DNA of 64,000 nucleotides from Chryseobacterium arachidis (GCF_900129245.1 NZ_FQUT01000006.1:124001-188000); one strand, 5' to 3'. Positions 52,590 to 62,213 are shown, counted from the stretch's first letter. Numbers and translations are program-made. The notes: generated from the sequence alone by a model not told the origin.

Positions 52590-53190
52590 TTTTGAATTTT
52601 TATCCATTGATTTTTTGTGAATAAAATGTGGATAACACGTGAATTACCTATTAGCAAGCAGTGAATCACATGTTAATTATCAAAAACAATCTCATAAAAA
52701 AACCTTTTTTAATGTGAATAAAATATGGATAACGTATGAATAAGCTATTGGCAAGCCATTGAAAACCCTGAATTTTGATGTGGACAACCCTGTGAACAAT
52801 GTATTGAAAAGCTATTAATAACCCGTGAATAAACATCAATTTCAATGCTTATAAAACATGAATTAACAAAAATACCTTGCTTTCTCCATCTTATTTATCA
52901 ATAGTTTCAGACTTATCCACAAGCTATTTCACAATCTTTTTCTCAATTAAAATTATCGTATCTGATTATAAATAAACCGAATATAAATTCAACGAATAAT
53001 TTAGTTTTACATTTCTTTTTTCAATTTAAATAAATCAATCTTTTTCCACTTTCTTTTCCCAATAAAGATAATTTCATTTTGAGCTTTAAAGCCAAGAAAT
53101 TTTTACCCTATTTTTTTTCATAAGGTTATCCACAATTTTATGTGAAAATTTGTCAGCAAGTTTATTTATTGTGGATAACATTGAATTTTT
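52590..53190. other. putative chromosomal replication origin (oriC): DnaA-box cluster
   Basis: About 765 bp without a gene, very AT-rich. Four perfect DnaA boxes TTATCCACA occur at 52627-52635 (-), 52913-52921 (+), 53126-53134 (+) and 53170-53178 (-). One-mismatch boxes lie at 52616-52624 and 52713-52721 (TGTGAATAA), 52724-52732 (TATGGATAA) and 52779-52787 (TGTGGACAA); weaker ones at 52599, 52735, 52791 and 52824. An A/T-only-like stretch (about 52935-53110) between box groups could be the unwinding element. Genes to the left (35-52 kb) run almost all leftward, as expected for leading-strand bias. No dnaA gene is in the window, which does not exclude an origin in Bacteroidota. Confidence 0.72.
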
Positions 53191-53256
53191 TTAATATCTA
53201 AATATTCCCAATCTAACTACAATAGATTAAGATCAGGTTTTGTCTGACTCAGGATT

Positions 53257-53270
53257 GAAATTGTCCGTTT
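53257..53270 (+). promoter_or_regulatory. AAATTGTCCRYTT motif upstream of the hydrolase gene
   Basis: GAAATTGTCCGTTT lies about 75 bp before the hydrolase ATG; CAAATTGTCCACTT lies about 90 bp before the ohr-type gene (54382-54395). A similar AATGTCCGTTTT (minus strand) is in the AraC/GlcG spacer near 18810-18822. Possible shared regulator site. Confidence 0.3.
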
Positions 53271-53341
53271 AACCTTGTTTTTAATAGGCTTCAGATAAGC
53301 GTCTTTTTACCTTTGATCCATCAAATTAAAAATCAATTATT

Positions 53342-54349
53342 ATGTTCACTCAGTCAAACAACTCACAGATTTATTTTATCAGAAAATATTTATTTAGCGC
53401 CTTGCTTCTGCTAATATTCAATATCGGATTTAATGCACAACAGACTAATAATTCATTAGGAACTTTAAAACAAATTAACGCAGGCGTCCTGAATGTAGGC
53501 TACACAGAAGCAGGATCTCCTGACGGAACTCCGGTGATTCTACTTCACGGATGGCCTTATGATATCCATAGCTACGAGGAAGTTGTTCCGTTGCTCACCG
53601 CCAAAGGCTACAGAGTGATAACCCCTTACCTAAGAGGCTTTGGAAGCACAAAATTCTTATCTGAAAAAACCATGAGAAATGGCCAGCAGGCAGCAGTTGC
53701 CAGTGATATTATTGCTTTAATGGATGCTTTGAAAATCGACAAAGCCATTATTGGAGGCTTCGACTGGGGCGCAAGAACTGCCGATGTGATGGCTGCACTC
53801 TGGTCCAACCGGGTAAAAGGTCTGGTTTCCGTAAGCGGATATTTAATCACCAATCTTGAAGCGAATAAAAAACCGCTTCCTCCAAATACTGAACTAGGCT
53901 GGTGGTATCAATATTATTTCTCTACCGAGCGTGGCGAAAAAGGATACAAAGACAATACCTATGAGTTTAACAAGCTGATATGGAAAACCGCTTCGCCACT
54001 TTGGAATTTCAGTAAAGAGACTTATGACCAAACCGCACAATCTTTCAAAAATCCGGATCATGTGGCCATTGTTATACACAATTACCGATGGAGGCTGTCA
54101 TTGGCTAAGGGAGAGAAAAAATATGACGAATTAGAGAAAAAACTTCAGACAAGACCTGTTATTACAGTTCCGACGGTTACCATCAGCAGTGATTTTGACG
54201 GGGCTACGATCGACGGAAGCGCTTACAGAGACAGATTTACCGGAAAATATTCACATAAAATCTTAAAAGGAATCGGGCATAATGTTCCACAGGAAGCCCC
54301 TCAGTCTTTTGCCGATGCTATTATTGAAGCAGACAGTTATTCAAAATAA
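53342..54349 (+). CDS. exported alpha/beta hydrolase, epoxide hydrolase/dehalogenase-like (Asp nucleophile)
   Basis: Protein of 335 residues with an N-terminal hydrophobic segment (YLFSALLLLIFNIGFNAQQ) that looks like a signal peptide, though about 14 residues precede it. The alpha/beta fold shows oxyanion motif HGWP (69-72), nucleophile elbow GGFDWGA with Asp141, and catalytic His313 in GIGHNVPQEAP. An Asp nucleophile marks the epoxide hydrolase/haloalkane dehalogenase branch, not Ser esterases. Substrate unknown. First gene right of the putative origin; followed by an Ohr-type peroxidase gene, and both have a TTGTCC motif upstream. Confidence 0.9.
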   Translation: MFTQSNNSQIYFIRKYLFSALLLLIFNIGFNAQQTNNSLGTLKQINAGVLNVGYTEAGSPDGTPVILLHGWPYDIHSYEEVVPLLTAKGYRVITPYLRGFGSTKFLSEKTMRNGQQAAVASDIIALMDALKIDKAIIGGFDWGARTADVMAALWSNRVKGLVSVSGYLITNLEANKKPLPPNTELGWWYQYYFSTERGEKGYKDNTYEFNKLIWKTASPLWNFSKETYDQTAQSFKNPDHVAIVIHNYRWRLSLAKGEKKYDELEKKLQTRPVITVPTVTISSDFDGATIDGSAYRDRFTGKYSHKILKGIGHNVPQEAPQSFADAIIEADSYSK

Positions 54350-54485
54350 ATTTTATTGTCAATAATACCTTTTTAAGACTTCAAATTGTCCACTTCACTC
54401 ATATTCTTATTTCAAAAATTATTAAACGTAACTAATTTTGAATCATCATTTTAAACCAATTACTAACAATTTAAATATTCTAAAA

Positions 54486-54917
54486 ATGAAAAATAATCAA
54501 ACTTTACAGGCAGAAAAAGTATTATACACAGGAAAAACGCACACTACAGGAGGCAGAGAGGGATTTTCTAAAAGTTCGGACAACCAACTCGACATTAAGC
54601 TGTCAACTCCAGGAGGTACAGAACCGGGAACCAACCCTGAACAACTCTTCGCAGCAGGCTGGTCTGCTTGTTTTATCGGAGCTTTGGGAATTGCGGCAAG
54701 AAAAAGAAAAATCAGACTTTCTACTGAAACCGCTGTGGATGCAGAAGTAGACCTTTGTATGAGTGACGATGCTTATTTTTTACAGGCACGATTAAATATC
54801 AGCCTTCCCGGAATTGACACGGAAACTGCAAAATTATTAGCTGAAGAAGCACACCAAACCTGCCCATATTCTAAAATGTCGCGAGGAAATATTCATGTAG
54901 AGATTAATATCATCTAA
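54486..54917 (+). CDS. organic hydroperoxide resistance protein (Ohr/OsmC family)
   Basis: The ATG at 54486 is chosen; the longer frame has no conserved N-terminus. The 143-residue OsmC/Ohr fold protein reduces organic hydroperoxides. The two redox cysteines are Cys62 (WSACFIGALG) and Cys126 (HQTCPYSK); Arg24 (GGREG) and Glu52 (NPEQLFAAGW) are the partner residues known for Ohr. Spacing fits the Ohr rather than the OsmC subgroup. Cytoplasmic; stress defence. It lies 136 bp after the hydrolase gene. Confidence 0.93.
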   Translation: MKNNQTLQAEKVLYTGKTHTTGGREGFSKSSDNQLDIKLSTPGGTEPGTNPEQLFAAGWSACFIGALGIAARKRKIRLSTETAVDAEVDLCMSDDAYFLQARLNISLPGIDTETAKLLAEEAHQTCPYSKMSRGNIHVEINII

Positions 54918-54957
54918 GCTTTCAATTATTTTCATCCTTTTATTTTCTTATGTTAAA

Positions 54958-54994
54958 AAGTATCGGCGATGTCCTTTGGACATCGCCGATACTT
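54958..54994. terminator. long perfect GC-rich hairpin, probable terminator
   Basis: A 17-bp perfect stem AAGTATCGGCGATGTCC with a TTT loop. On the minus strand the stem is followed by TTTTT, so it can end the T9SS gene transcript. It also lies after the ohr-type gene. Much more GC-rich than every other hairpin in the window. Confidence 0.65.
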
Positions 54995-55075
54995 CTATGT
55001 AATTTAAATGAACTGAATATTTAAAATAAAAGACTCCTTTCAAAGCCTTTTATTCATCAATCAAATATGTGGAAA

Positions 55076-57148
55076 TTAATTCTTAACCACTTTTTTCGAG
55101 AACGTCTTCCCGTTTTTCAATTTTAATTCTACAATATAAACTCCGTTAGGAAGTCCTTGCATATTAATCTGTTTATCTGAAAACTGCATATTTACTTTTT
55201 GCCCAACAACATTGATAACATTTACAGACTCTATCGAAGAATCTGTTCTAATATTAAGAATTCCATTTGTTGGATTTGGATAAATACCGATGGAATTTGC
55301 CTTACTATTCAGATCCGAAGTTCCTAATCCTGTGGAAACATCCTTTGTACATCTTACCGATTCTCCCTGACCTCTCGGACCTCCTGAAGCCGGCGTAATA
55401 ATAGTTCCTCCCACATACATGAATCTTCCGCCACTGGTTGAAGTTTCCGAACTCCAGAAATACCCTCTTTGTCCTACAAAATTGAAGCCTCCACTCGTAT
55501 TACTTCTCACTCCCCCTGCCGGCAGCTTCAAATGACTTGCGTAAGCTGAAGCCGGATTATTCATTGAATAATTATTGGCAATGGTTACCCATTCTGCCGA
55601 AGTAGGAAGCCTCCACCCCTGTCCGATTGCCTTACAAGGATCTACTCCAACCGCCTGACCAGCTGCCGCTGACGAAGCTGCCGTCCATGTATCACTTGTC
55701 GCATTGCTGCCCCACCAAGAATCCGTACCGGATCCGATGATAAATTTGTCAGTTCCCGATAATCCATCCGGAGAATTCGGAGAGGAAGCAACTGAGGTAA
55801 GAGAATTTCTTACCTGATGACCATCATCCCATCTCCCCCACTGGAAAAGATCTCCATAAGAATCTGCATCATCAAAAGAAGTTGCCACTTTGGAACTTCC
55901 TAAATTCTGCTGAAGCCAGATTCTCCCATCTGCACATCTTACTGTGGTATAGGTAACCGACTGACCTCTATAAGTAAATGTTACGCAACCTAAATCTCCG
56001 GCATTATTTCCCGGATCCGTATTGCTACACGTTTGCGTTGGAACCGGTAAAGAAATTCTTTTCACCTTTGTCCCATCCTGGGTATACGTCAATACCAGAT
56101 AATTATTTGCATTATCTACTGCTAAATCATTGTATGCCGCCTGACCGTCAGAAATAAAATCTCCACCAAAAGTCGCCCAGGTATTAGATCCCGCGTCTAA
56201 TTTAAACGCTGTATTTTTTAAGAAATTATCATCTTCCCAACGGCTTGCCACTACATAAGGAGCACCCGCAGCAGTAACCGCCAAAGCTACGTGCTGAACT
56301 CTTCCCGATGAGAAATAAGGATTTCCAACCTGTACCCAATTTGTGCCGTCGAATTTTTTTACATTTAATTTTGTTCCGTTTGCCGAGTTGGAAACATAGG
56401 CAACATATAGATTATTATTGGCATCGATTGCAATATCTGAAGTATACTGTTCGCCTGAAGACGCAGCATCTACCGTACTTCCTCCTACCAGATTCCAATT
56501 GTCTGAAGTTCCTGCACTGGCAGAATTTTCATACACTCTTACTCCGCCCGAAACATTACAGGTATACACTTTGTTGTTCGTTCCGATCACCATTTCTGCA
56601 AATGCAGCTCCGTTGGAAAAACCTGTATTTCCCACCTGCTCCCAAGCTCCGTTTACAAAACGCTGAACCGTTCCAGAATTATGAGTAGAATAGGTAAATA
56701 ACACATTGGAAGATGAAACTGCTGAAGCCTGATAATTAATCGCACTTGTTACAGGACTTGGCAATTGCGTCCATGAAGTTCCGTTGAACTGTCGAACCTC
56801 CAGCCCCGTTCCCTGATTGGTATAATATAGATTCCCGTTTGGTGCCAAAGACAATGAATTGTACGTTGCATAGCTATTGGTAACTCCCGCAGAACCTCCT
56901 ACATACGACCAGCTATTTCCGTCAAACAGCTGGACAGATCCTTTAGAAACCGAAAGATCATAATAAGAAAGATAATATTTTCCTGCAGTATCAACAACCA
57001 GATTATTAAAACTGCTTCCTCCTGCCGAAACAGTAGCCAGCCCTCCTACATTTTCCCATTGCTGGGCATATACATAGCTCCCTGCGATCGTCAACAGCCC
57101 TAATCCTGCGCCTAATTTACATACCGCAAAATGTAATTTTCTAAACAT
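55076..57148 (-). CDS. T9SS cargo protein with FISUMP-type domain
   Basis: Protein of 690 residues. Signal peptide at about 1-28 (ending SYVYA). Residues ~30-370 are repeated beta-propeller-like units with the motif W..VG......(e.g. WENVGGLATVS, WSYVGGSAGVT, WEQVGNTGFS, WVQVGNPYFS). Then comes a 'major paralogous' domain (YTTVRCADGRIWLQQNLGS, LFQWGRWDDG, GWRLPTSAEW, YFWSSET, GESVRC), and a C-terminal type A sorting domain (IGIYPNPTNGILNI...GLPNGVYIVELKLKNGKTFSKKVVK) for type IX secretion. Destined for the cell surface or medium. Function unknown. Confidence 0.93.
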   Translation of the reverse strand: MFRKLHFAVCKLGAGLGLLTIAGSYVYAQQWENVGGLATVSAGGSSFNNLVVDTAGKYYLSYYDLSVSKGSVQLFDGNSWSYVGGSAGVTNSYATYNSLSLAPNGNLYYTNQGTGLEVRQFNGTSWTQLPSPVTSAINYQASAVSSSNVLFTYSTHNSGTVQRFVNGAWEQVGNTGFSNGAAFAEMVIGTNNKVYTCNVSGGVRVYENSASAGTSDNWNLVGGSTVDAASSGEQYTSDIAIDANNNLYVAYVSNSANGTKLNVKKFDGTNWVQVGNPYFSSGRVQHVALAVTAAGAPYVVASRWEDDNFLKNTAFKLDAGSNTWATFGGDFISDGQAAYNDLAVDNANNYLVLTYTQDGTKVKRISLPVPTQTCSNTDPGNNAGDLGCVTFTYRGQSVTYTTVRCADGRIWLQQNLGSSKVATSFDDADSYGDLFQWGRWDDGHQVRNSLTSVASSPNSPDGLSGTDKFIIGSGTDSWWGSNATSDTWTAASSAAAGQAVGVDPCKAIGQGWRLPTSAEWVTIANNYSMNNPASAYASHLKLPAGGVRSNTSGGFNFVGQRGYFWSSETSTSGGRFMYVGGTIITPASGGPRGQGESVRCTKDVSTGLGTSDLNSKANSIGIYPNPTNGILNIRTDSSIESVNVINVVGQKVNMQFSDKQINMQGLPNGVYIVELKLKNGKTFSKKVVKN

Positions 57149-57184
57149 AACTAATATTATTTTTATTTATTCTAAATTATATTT

Positions 57185-57221
57185 AATTTTGCGCAAAATT
57201 AGTTCCCTTGTTTAACCTCAA
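57185..57221 (-). promoter_or_regulatory. promoter of the T9SS gene with embedded palindrome
   Basis: Minus-strand TTG, 17-bp spacer, TAATTTTG (57201-57194). The -7 box lies inside the perfect 16-bp palindrome AATTTTGCGCAAAATT (57185-57200), which could be an operator overlapping the promoter. Confidence 0.55.
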
Positions 57222-57297
57222 GTTATCATTTCCGAACTTTTTGTTATCTCAGAATCAGCTTTATTTAAAATTGTACCATCCCATAAAAACTGTTCGT

Positions 57298-58167
57298 ATG
57301 AAGGATCAATCTGATAGAGGATTATTGTTCAGATCCGAAGACATTAAAATTTTAATGCAGGAAAATTCGTATCCAGAAAAATTTTCAAGATCAAACATGA
57401 TTGAGAGCAAATCGAGTTTTAATTTACTTTTTCTGCTGAGCCCGAATATTAATTTGGAAGCTCAGGACTGCGGATCGAAATTTTTATTTAAGAAAAATCA
57501 ATACATTCTCCATTTTTCATCGGAAGAAAGTGCGGCAGAACTCTGGACAGAAAATCAGGAAATTATAAAATATCTTCAAATTCAGATTCATTATAATTAC
57601 ATTTTAAAACTCATCAATCCGGAAGAAAGTAAAGAGAATGCAGATATTCTGGAAAATATGATCCGAAATAATTATATTTTTCTCCACAAGCAAACGCCAC
57701 CCTATATCACAGTTGAAATGCACATGATTTTGAGGGAAATAATCAGCTCTTCAAAAAAAGGAGTGATGCAGAAATTATTTGTAGAAGCGAAAATCATTAA
57801 ACTTTTAATCCTTATGTTTGAACAGTTTGACGAAAAAAATACAGTTGAAGAAACCCCGAGAATTCCTTCAATGATCAAAAAATTTGTTGATGAAAATTAT
57901 AATAAAAACATTAAAGTAGAAGAAATCGGAAAGCTGATCGGCATCAATCAAAATAAAATAAGAAAAGAATTCAAAGCCCAATACCATGTTACGGTAAGTG
58001 ATTATATTGCAGACCTGAGAATGTTGAAAGCAAAAAAGTTAATCATCAATAAAGAAATTATGATTAAAGAAATTGCGATAGAATGCGGATATGAATACGT
58101 TCAGAATTTTACGCGCGCTTTCAAAAAGAAATTTGGCGTTTCTCCTGAAAAATTAAGAACGGAATAA
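57298..58167 (+). CDS. AraC family transcriptional regulator
   Basis: The ATG at 57298 is chosen (MKDQSDRGLLFRSEDIK); the longer frame starts from a TTG in the divergent promoter region. The 289-residue product has a poorly conserved N-terminal sensing part. A C-terminal AraC domain holds the first HTH at about NIKVEEIGKLIGINQNKIRKEF and the second at IKEIAIECGYEYVQNFTRAFKKKFG, with the ending VSPEKLR. It is divergent from the T9SS cargo gene and may control it. Own terminator follows. Confidence 0.9.
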   Translation: MKDQSDRGLLFRSEDIKILMQENSYPEKFSRSNMIESKSSFNLLFLLSPNINLEAQDCGSKFLFKKNQYILHFSSEESAAELWTENQEIIKYLQIQIHYNYILKLINPEESKENADILENMIRNNYIFLHKQTPPYITVEMHMILREIISSSKKGVMQKLFVEAKIIKLLILMFEQFDEKNTVEETPRIPSMIKKFVDENYNKNIKVEEIGKLIGINQNKIRKEFKAQYHVTVSDYIADLRMLKAKKLIINKEIMIKEIAIECGYEYVQNFTRAFKKKFGVSPEKLRTE

Positions 58168-58172
58168 AAAAG

Positions 58173-58204
58173 AAAAACCACTTAACAAAATTAAGTGGTT
58201 TATA
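58173..58204. terminator. Rho-independent terminator
   Basis: AAAACCACTTAa / tTAAGTGGTTTA hairpin after the AraC-type gene. Confidence 0.8.
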
Positions 58205-58265
58205 TATGTTGTTTTGCTTTGATATTACTTTTTCAGAATTCAGGTGAAAAAGCAATGACAATCAA

Positions 58266-58562
58266 TTAATGATGTCCGTGACTATCATGACCGTGGTCAT
58301 GTAAGAAAGGGCCGTGACCTTTAGGTTCGTTGTAGATCACCTCTACACCTTCCTGTTCTGTAAGCAACTTGCTTCTGATATCTTCCGGATCAAAAGGCTT
58401 GATTTTCCCGAAATACTCTTTCAAACCTTCAGTCAACCACATAGGAATTACCAATCCGAAGAACATGAAAATACACCAGAATCCTACTAGGAACATCGTT
58501 ACGAAGAAAATCGTCCAAAGGAACTGGTAAAACGGCCAAAATGCTGATAAAATCGTTATCAT
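58266..58562 (-). CDS. small membrane protein with His-rich tail
   Basis: Protein of 98 residues with two hydrophobic helices (about 4-20 and 22-42, rich in Phe and Trp). A soluble part follows (KEYFGKIKPFDPEDIRSKLL), then a tail of HDHGHDSHGHH likely to bind metal. I do not recognise the family. It has its own promoter upstream and stands alone between the araC-type and class I fumarase genes. Confidence 0.72.
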   Translation of the reverse strand: MITILSAFWPFYQFLWTIFFVTMFLVGFWCIFMFFGLVIPMWLTEGLKEYFGKIKPFDPEDIRSKLLTEQEGVEVIYNEPKGHGPFLHDHGHDSHGHH

Positions 58563-58581
58563 TTTTCTTAAAGATTTTAGG

Positions 58582-58612
58582 CAAAAATAGGACTTTTTAT
58601 TTTTTTACACAA
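58582..58612 (-). promoter_or_regulatory. promoter of the small His-tail membrane protein gene
   Basis: Minus-strand TTG, 20-bp spacer, TATTTTTG, ending about 20 bp before the ATG. Confidence 0.6.
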
Positions 58613-58749
58613 AAGATACAAGCCCTATTTTGTTATTTATTTTAATTTTAATTAAAAAAGACTAAAGATAATAGACAAATACATGATAGATTAATTATCC
58701 CTGTATCCTCTTTTGCCTATTTTCTATCCGTATGTTATCTTTTCTATTC

Positions 58750-60357
58750 TTAATGCGCTAGATCAGCAAAGAAGTCATTTCCTTTATCATCGGTAATGAT
58801 AAACGCCGGGAAATCTTTCACTTCGATTTTTCTTACCGCTTCCATTCCTAATTCAGGGAAATCAACCACCTCAACAGACAAAATGTTGTCCTTTGCCAAA
58901 ATTGCAGCCGGACCTCCGATTGATCCGATGTAGAAACCTCCATATTTTTTGCAGGCATTGGTAACGTCTTTCGTCCTGTTCCCTTTTGCCAGCATCACCA
59001 TACTTCCGCCGTGGCTTTGGAATTCATCAACATAAACGTCCATTCTTCCTGCCGTAGTAGGCCCAAAACTTCCTGAAGCCATTCCTTCCGGAGTTTTCGC
59101 AGGACCTGCGTAATAAATCGGGTGATTTTTAAAATACTCAGGCATTGGCTGTCCGGCATCCAACAATTCTTTAATCTTTGCGTGAGCAATATCTCTTGCA
59201 ACAATTAAAGTTCCGTTTAATTTTAATCTTGTTTTGATAGGATATTTTGAAAGTTCTGCTAAAATATCAGACATCGGCTGATTTAGATTGATTTCAACCG
59301 CTTCTTCCAAATGTGGTGGTGTTGCAGGCAAAAATCTCTTCGGATCCTGTTCCAATTGCTCTAAGAAAATACCTTCTCTGGTAATTTTTCCTTTGATATT
59401 TCTGTCTGCTGAACAGGAAACTCCCATTCCTACCGGGCAAGAAGCCGCATGACGAGGCAATCTGATTACCCTAACGTCGTGAGTTAAATATTTCCCGCCA
59501 AACTGAGCTCCAATCGCACTTTCCTGGCAGATTTTCTGAACTTTCGCTTCCCATTCCAGATCTCTGAAAGCCTGTCCAGCTTCGTTTCCTTCTGTCGGAA
59601 GATTATCGTAATATTTTGCAGATGCTTTTTTTACAGCCGCTAAATTGGCTTCAGCAGAGGTTCCACCGATAACCAACGCCAAGTGATATGGCGGACAAGC
59701 AGCCGTTCCCAGATCTGAGATTTTCTCTTTAATAAATTCTTCCAAAGATTTTTCGTTCAGTAAAGATTTTGTCTTTTGATAAAGGAAAGTTTTGTTGGCA
59801 GAACCTCCTCCTTTTGTTAAAAATAAAAACTCGTAATAATCTCCTTTTTTAGCATAAATATCAATCTGCGCGGGAAGATTGGATCCTGAATTTTTCTCAT
59901 CAAACATCGTTAAAGGAACCACCTGAGAATATCTTAAGTTTCTTTTTTGATAGGTATTGTAGATTCCTTTGCTTAAATATTCACCGTCATCAACGCCTGT
60001 GTAAACATTTTCACCTTTTTTACCCATCACAATCGCCGTTCCTGTATCCTGACAAGAAGGCAAAGCGCCTTCCACAGCCACCGCTGCGTTTTGCAACAAA
60101 TTATACGCAACGAATCTGTCGTTATCAGTCGCTTCAGGATCGTCGATAATTCTTCTCAAACTTTCAAGATGCGAAGAACGAAGCATAAAGGAAACATCTG
60201 CCATTGCTTCCTCCGCGAGAAGCTCAAGACCTTTCGGATCGACAGTTAAAATTTCTCTGTCTCCTAGTTTTTCAACTTTTACATACTTTGAAGTAAGCTT
60301 CTTATACACCGTATCATCCTTAAGAATCGGATACGGATCCTGATATTTAAAATCCAT
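58750..60357 (-). CDS. fumA: class I fumarate hydratase (4Fe-4S)
   Basis: Protein of 535 residues, the single-chain class I fumarase with alpha and beta parts fused. The N-terminal part has [15 protein letters not shown], where Cys is a cluster ligand, plus [13 protein letters not shown] and [16 protein letters not shown]; further cluster Cys is in PVGMGVSC. The C-terminal part has [15 protein letters not shown] and GGPAAILA. It interconverts fumarate and malate in the TCA cycle with an oxygen-sensitive cluster. A TATTTTTG -7 box lies at 60387-60380. Divergent from fumC, 202 bp apart. Confidence 0.96.
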   Translation of the reverse strand: MDFKYQDPYPILKDDTVYKKLTSKYVKVEKLGDREILTVDPKGLELLAEEAMADVSFMLRSSHLESLRRIIDDPEATDNDRFVAYNLLQNAAVAVEGALPSCQDTGTAIVMGKKGENVYTGVDDGEYLSKGIYNTYQKRNLRYSQVVPLTMFDEKNSGSNLPAQIDIYAKKGDYYEFLFLTKGGGSANKTFLYQKTKSLLNEKSLEEFIKEKISDLGTAACPPYHLALVIGGTSAEANLAAVKKASAKYYDNLPTEGNEAGQAFRDLEWEAKVQKICQESAIGAQFGGKYLTHDVRVIRLPRHAASCPVGMGVSCSADRNIKGKITREGIFLEQLEQDPKRFLPATPPHLEEAVEINLNQPMSDILAELSKYPIKTRLKLNGTLIVARDIAHAKIKELLDAGQPMPEYFKNHPIYYAGPAKTPEGMASGSFGPTTAGRMDVYVDEFQSHGGSMVMLAKGNRTKDVTNACKKYGGFYIGSIGGPAAILAKDNILSVEVVDFPELGMEAVRKIEVKDFPAFIITDDKGNDFFADLAH

Positions 60358-60489
60358 TCTACTTTCAATTTTTACGGTGCAAAAATACGGCTTACAGAAA
60401 AAAACATGAGCAAAATCAGTGATTTAGATTGATATTTATAATGATTATAAATTGCATGAGTTTAAAGCATTGTTTAACTTTATCAATTG

Positions 60490-60545
60490 AGAATGAGGTT
60501 GAGGTTGAGACTAATCTTATCCCAAACCTCAACCTAAACCTTAAC
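60490..60545. repeat. GAGGTTGAG iterated palindrome between the two fumarase genes
   Basis: GAATGAGGTTGAGGTTGAG faces CCAAACCTCAACCTAAACCT..TAAC, its approximate reverse complement, just before the fumC start. A folded RNA leader is possible. Confidence 0.55.
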
Positions 60546-60559
60546 AAAACAATTTCACA

Positions 60560-61954
60560 ATGAATTACAGAATAGAAAAAGACACCATGGGTGAAGTGCA
60601 GGTTCCTGCTGATAAATTTTGGGGTGCACAGACAGAACGTTCAAGAAACAATTTCAAAATCGGCCCAGAAGGTTCTATGCCACAGGAGATTATTGAGGCA
60701 TTTGCTTATTTAAAAAAAGCAGCCGCATTTACCAATACGGATTTAGGAGTTCTTTCCGCTGAAAAAAGAGATATGATCGGAAAAGTCTGCGACGAAATCT
60801 TAGAAGGAAAATTAAACGATCAGTTTCCTTTGGTGATCTGGCAAACCGGTTCGGGAACTCAATCGAACATGAACGTAAATGAAGTCATTGCCAATCGTTC
60901 GCACGTAAATGCCGGAGGAAATCTCGGAGACAAAACAGAAGTTCATCCGAATGATGATGTGAATAAATCTCAGTCGTCAAACGATACTTATCCAACTGCA
61001 ATGCATATCGCTGCTTACAAAAAAGTAGTAGAGGTAACCATTCCTGCGGTTGAGAAACTAAAAAATACGTTGAACGAAAAAGCAGAAGCTTTTAAAGACA
61101 TTGTAAAAATCGGGAGAACGCATTTGATGGATGCAACGCCTTTAACTTTAGGCCAGGAATTTTCAGGATATGTTGCCCAGTTGAATTACGGAATTAAAGC
61201 ATTAAAAAACACATTACCCCATCTTTCTGAGCTGGCTTTGGGAGGAACAGCAGTGGGAACAGGTTTAAATACACCTCAAGGTTATGACGTAAAAGTAGCA
61301 GAATATATTGCAAAATTCACGAATCTTCCTTTTGTAACCGCTGAAAATAAATTCGAAGCATTGGCTGCGCACGATGCCATTGTAGAATCTCACGGAGCTC
61401 TAAAGCAATTGGCGGTTTCTTTATATAAAATTGCTCAGGATATAAGATTATTAGCTTCTGGCCCTCGTTCGGGAATCGGGGAAATTCATATTCCTGAAAA
61501 TGAGCCGGGCTCTTCTATTATGCCGGGAAAAGTAAATCCTACACAAAATGAAGCGATGACGATGGTTTGCGCTCAGGTTTTAGGGAATGACACCACGATT
61601 TCTTTTGCAGGAACTCAGGGAAATTATGAGCTGAATGTTTTCAAACCGGTGATGGCTTACAATTTCTTGCAGTCTGCACAGTTAATTGCTGATGCATGTA
61701 TTTCATTTAATGATCATTGCGCGGTGGGAATTGAGCCGAATCATGAGAGAATCAAAGAATTGGTTGATAAATCACTGATGTTGGTAACCGCTTTGAACAC
61801 GCATATCGGCTATGAAAATGCAGCAAAAATTGCAAAAACCGCCCATAAAAACGGAACAACTTTAAAAGAAGAAGCTATCAATCTCGGACTTTTAACTGCT
61901 GAACAATTTGATGAGTGGGTAAAACCTGAAGATATGGTGGGAAGTTTGAAATAG
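60560..61954 (+). CDS. fumC: class II fumarate hydratase
   Basis: Protein of 464 residues, a normal fumarase C homotetramer subunit that needs no iron. Motifs are [52 protein letters not shown] and the fumarate lyase signature [13 protein letters not shown] with the flexible Ser loop. The same reaction as the divergent class I enzyme; class II is stable to oxygen and superoxide, so the pair gives an iron-dependent and an iron-independent route. Cytoplasmic, TCA cycle. Confidence 0.98.
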   Translation: MNYRIEKDTMGEVQVPADKFWGAQTERSRNNFKIGPEGSMPQEIIEAFAYLKKAAAFTNTDLGVLSAEKRDMIGKVCDEILEGKLNDQFPLVIWQTGSGTQSNMNVNEVIANRSHVNAGGNLGDKTEVHPNDDVNKSQSSNDTYPTAMHIAAYKKVVEVTIPAVEKLKNTLNEKAEAFKDIVKIGRTHLMDATPLTLGQEFSGYVAQLNYGIKALKNTLPHLSELALGGTAVGTGLNTPQGYDVKVAEYIAKFTNLPFVTAENKFEALAAHDAIVESHGALKQLAVSLYKIAQDIRLLASGPRSGIGEIHIPENEPGSSIMPGKVNPTQNEAMTMVCAQVLGNDTTISFAGTQGNYELNVFKPVMAYNFLQSAQLIADACISFNDHCAVGIEPNHERIKELVDKSLMLVTALNTHIGYENAAKIAKTAHKNGTTLKEEAINLGLLTAEQFDEWVKPEDMVGSLK

Positions 61955-61986
61955 ATTTTTCTATTTATTAAACTATATGTTAATAA

Positions 61987-62010
61987 AACCCTGGAGCAGT
62001 CCGGGGTTTC
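61987..62010 (+). terminator. Rho-independent terminator of fumC
   Basis: AAACCCtgGA / TCcgGGGTTT hairpin, then TTTCTCTT. Confidence 0.7.
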
Positions 62011-62034
62011 TCTTGATAAAGATTTTAGAAAAAC

Positions 62035-62065
62035 AAAAAGATCGGGAAATACTCCCCGACCTTTT
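62035..62065. terminator. second hairpin terminator downstream of fumC
   Basis: AAAAAGaTCGGG / CCCGAcCTTTT with a 7-base loop. Could act for both strands; the 150 bp after it to the OMP gene hold no convincing gene. Confidence 0.7.
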
Positions 62066-62213
62066 ATCAATTTATCTATGAATGTTAATGTGAAGTTTTA
62101 TAACTTTCTTAATACTATTGTTTTGAAAAATTATTATTTTTCCGGTTATATTCCAAAATTAGGTCGTCTGATATTAGTTTTTAATCCTCTTAAATGTAAT
62201 AAAAATAGTTATT

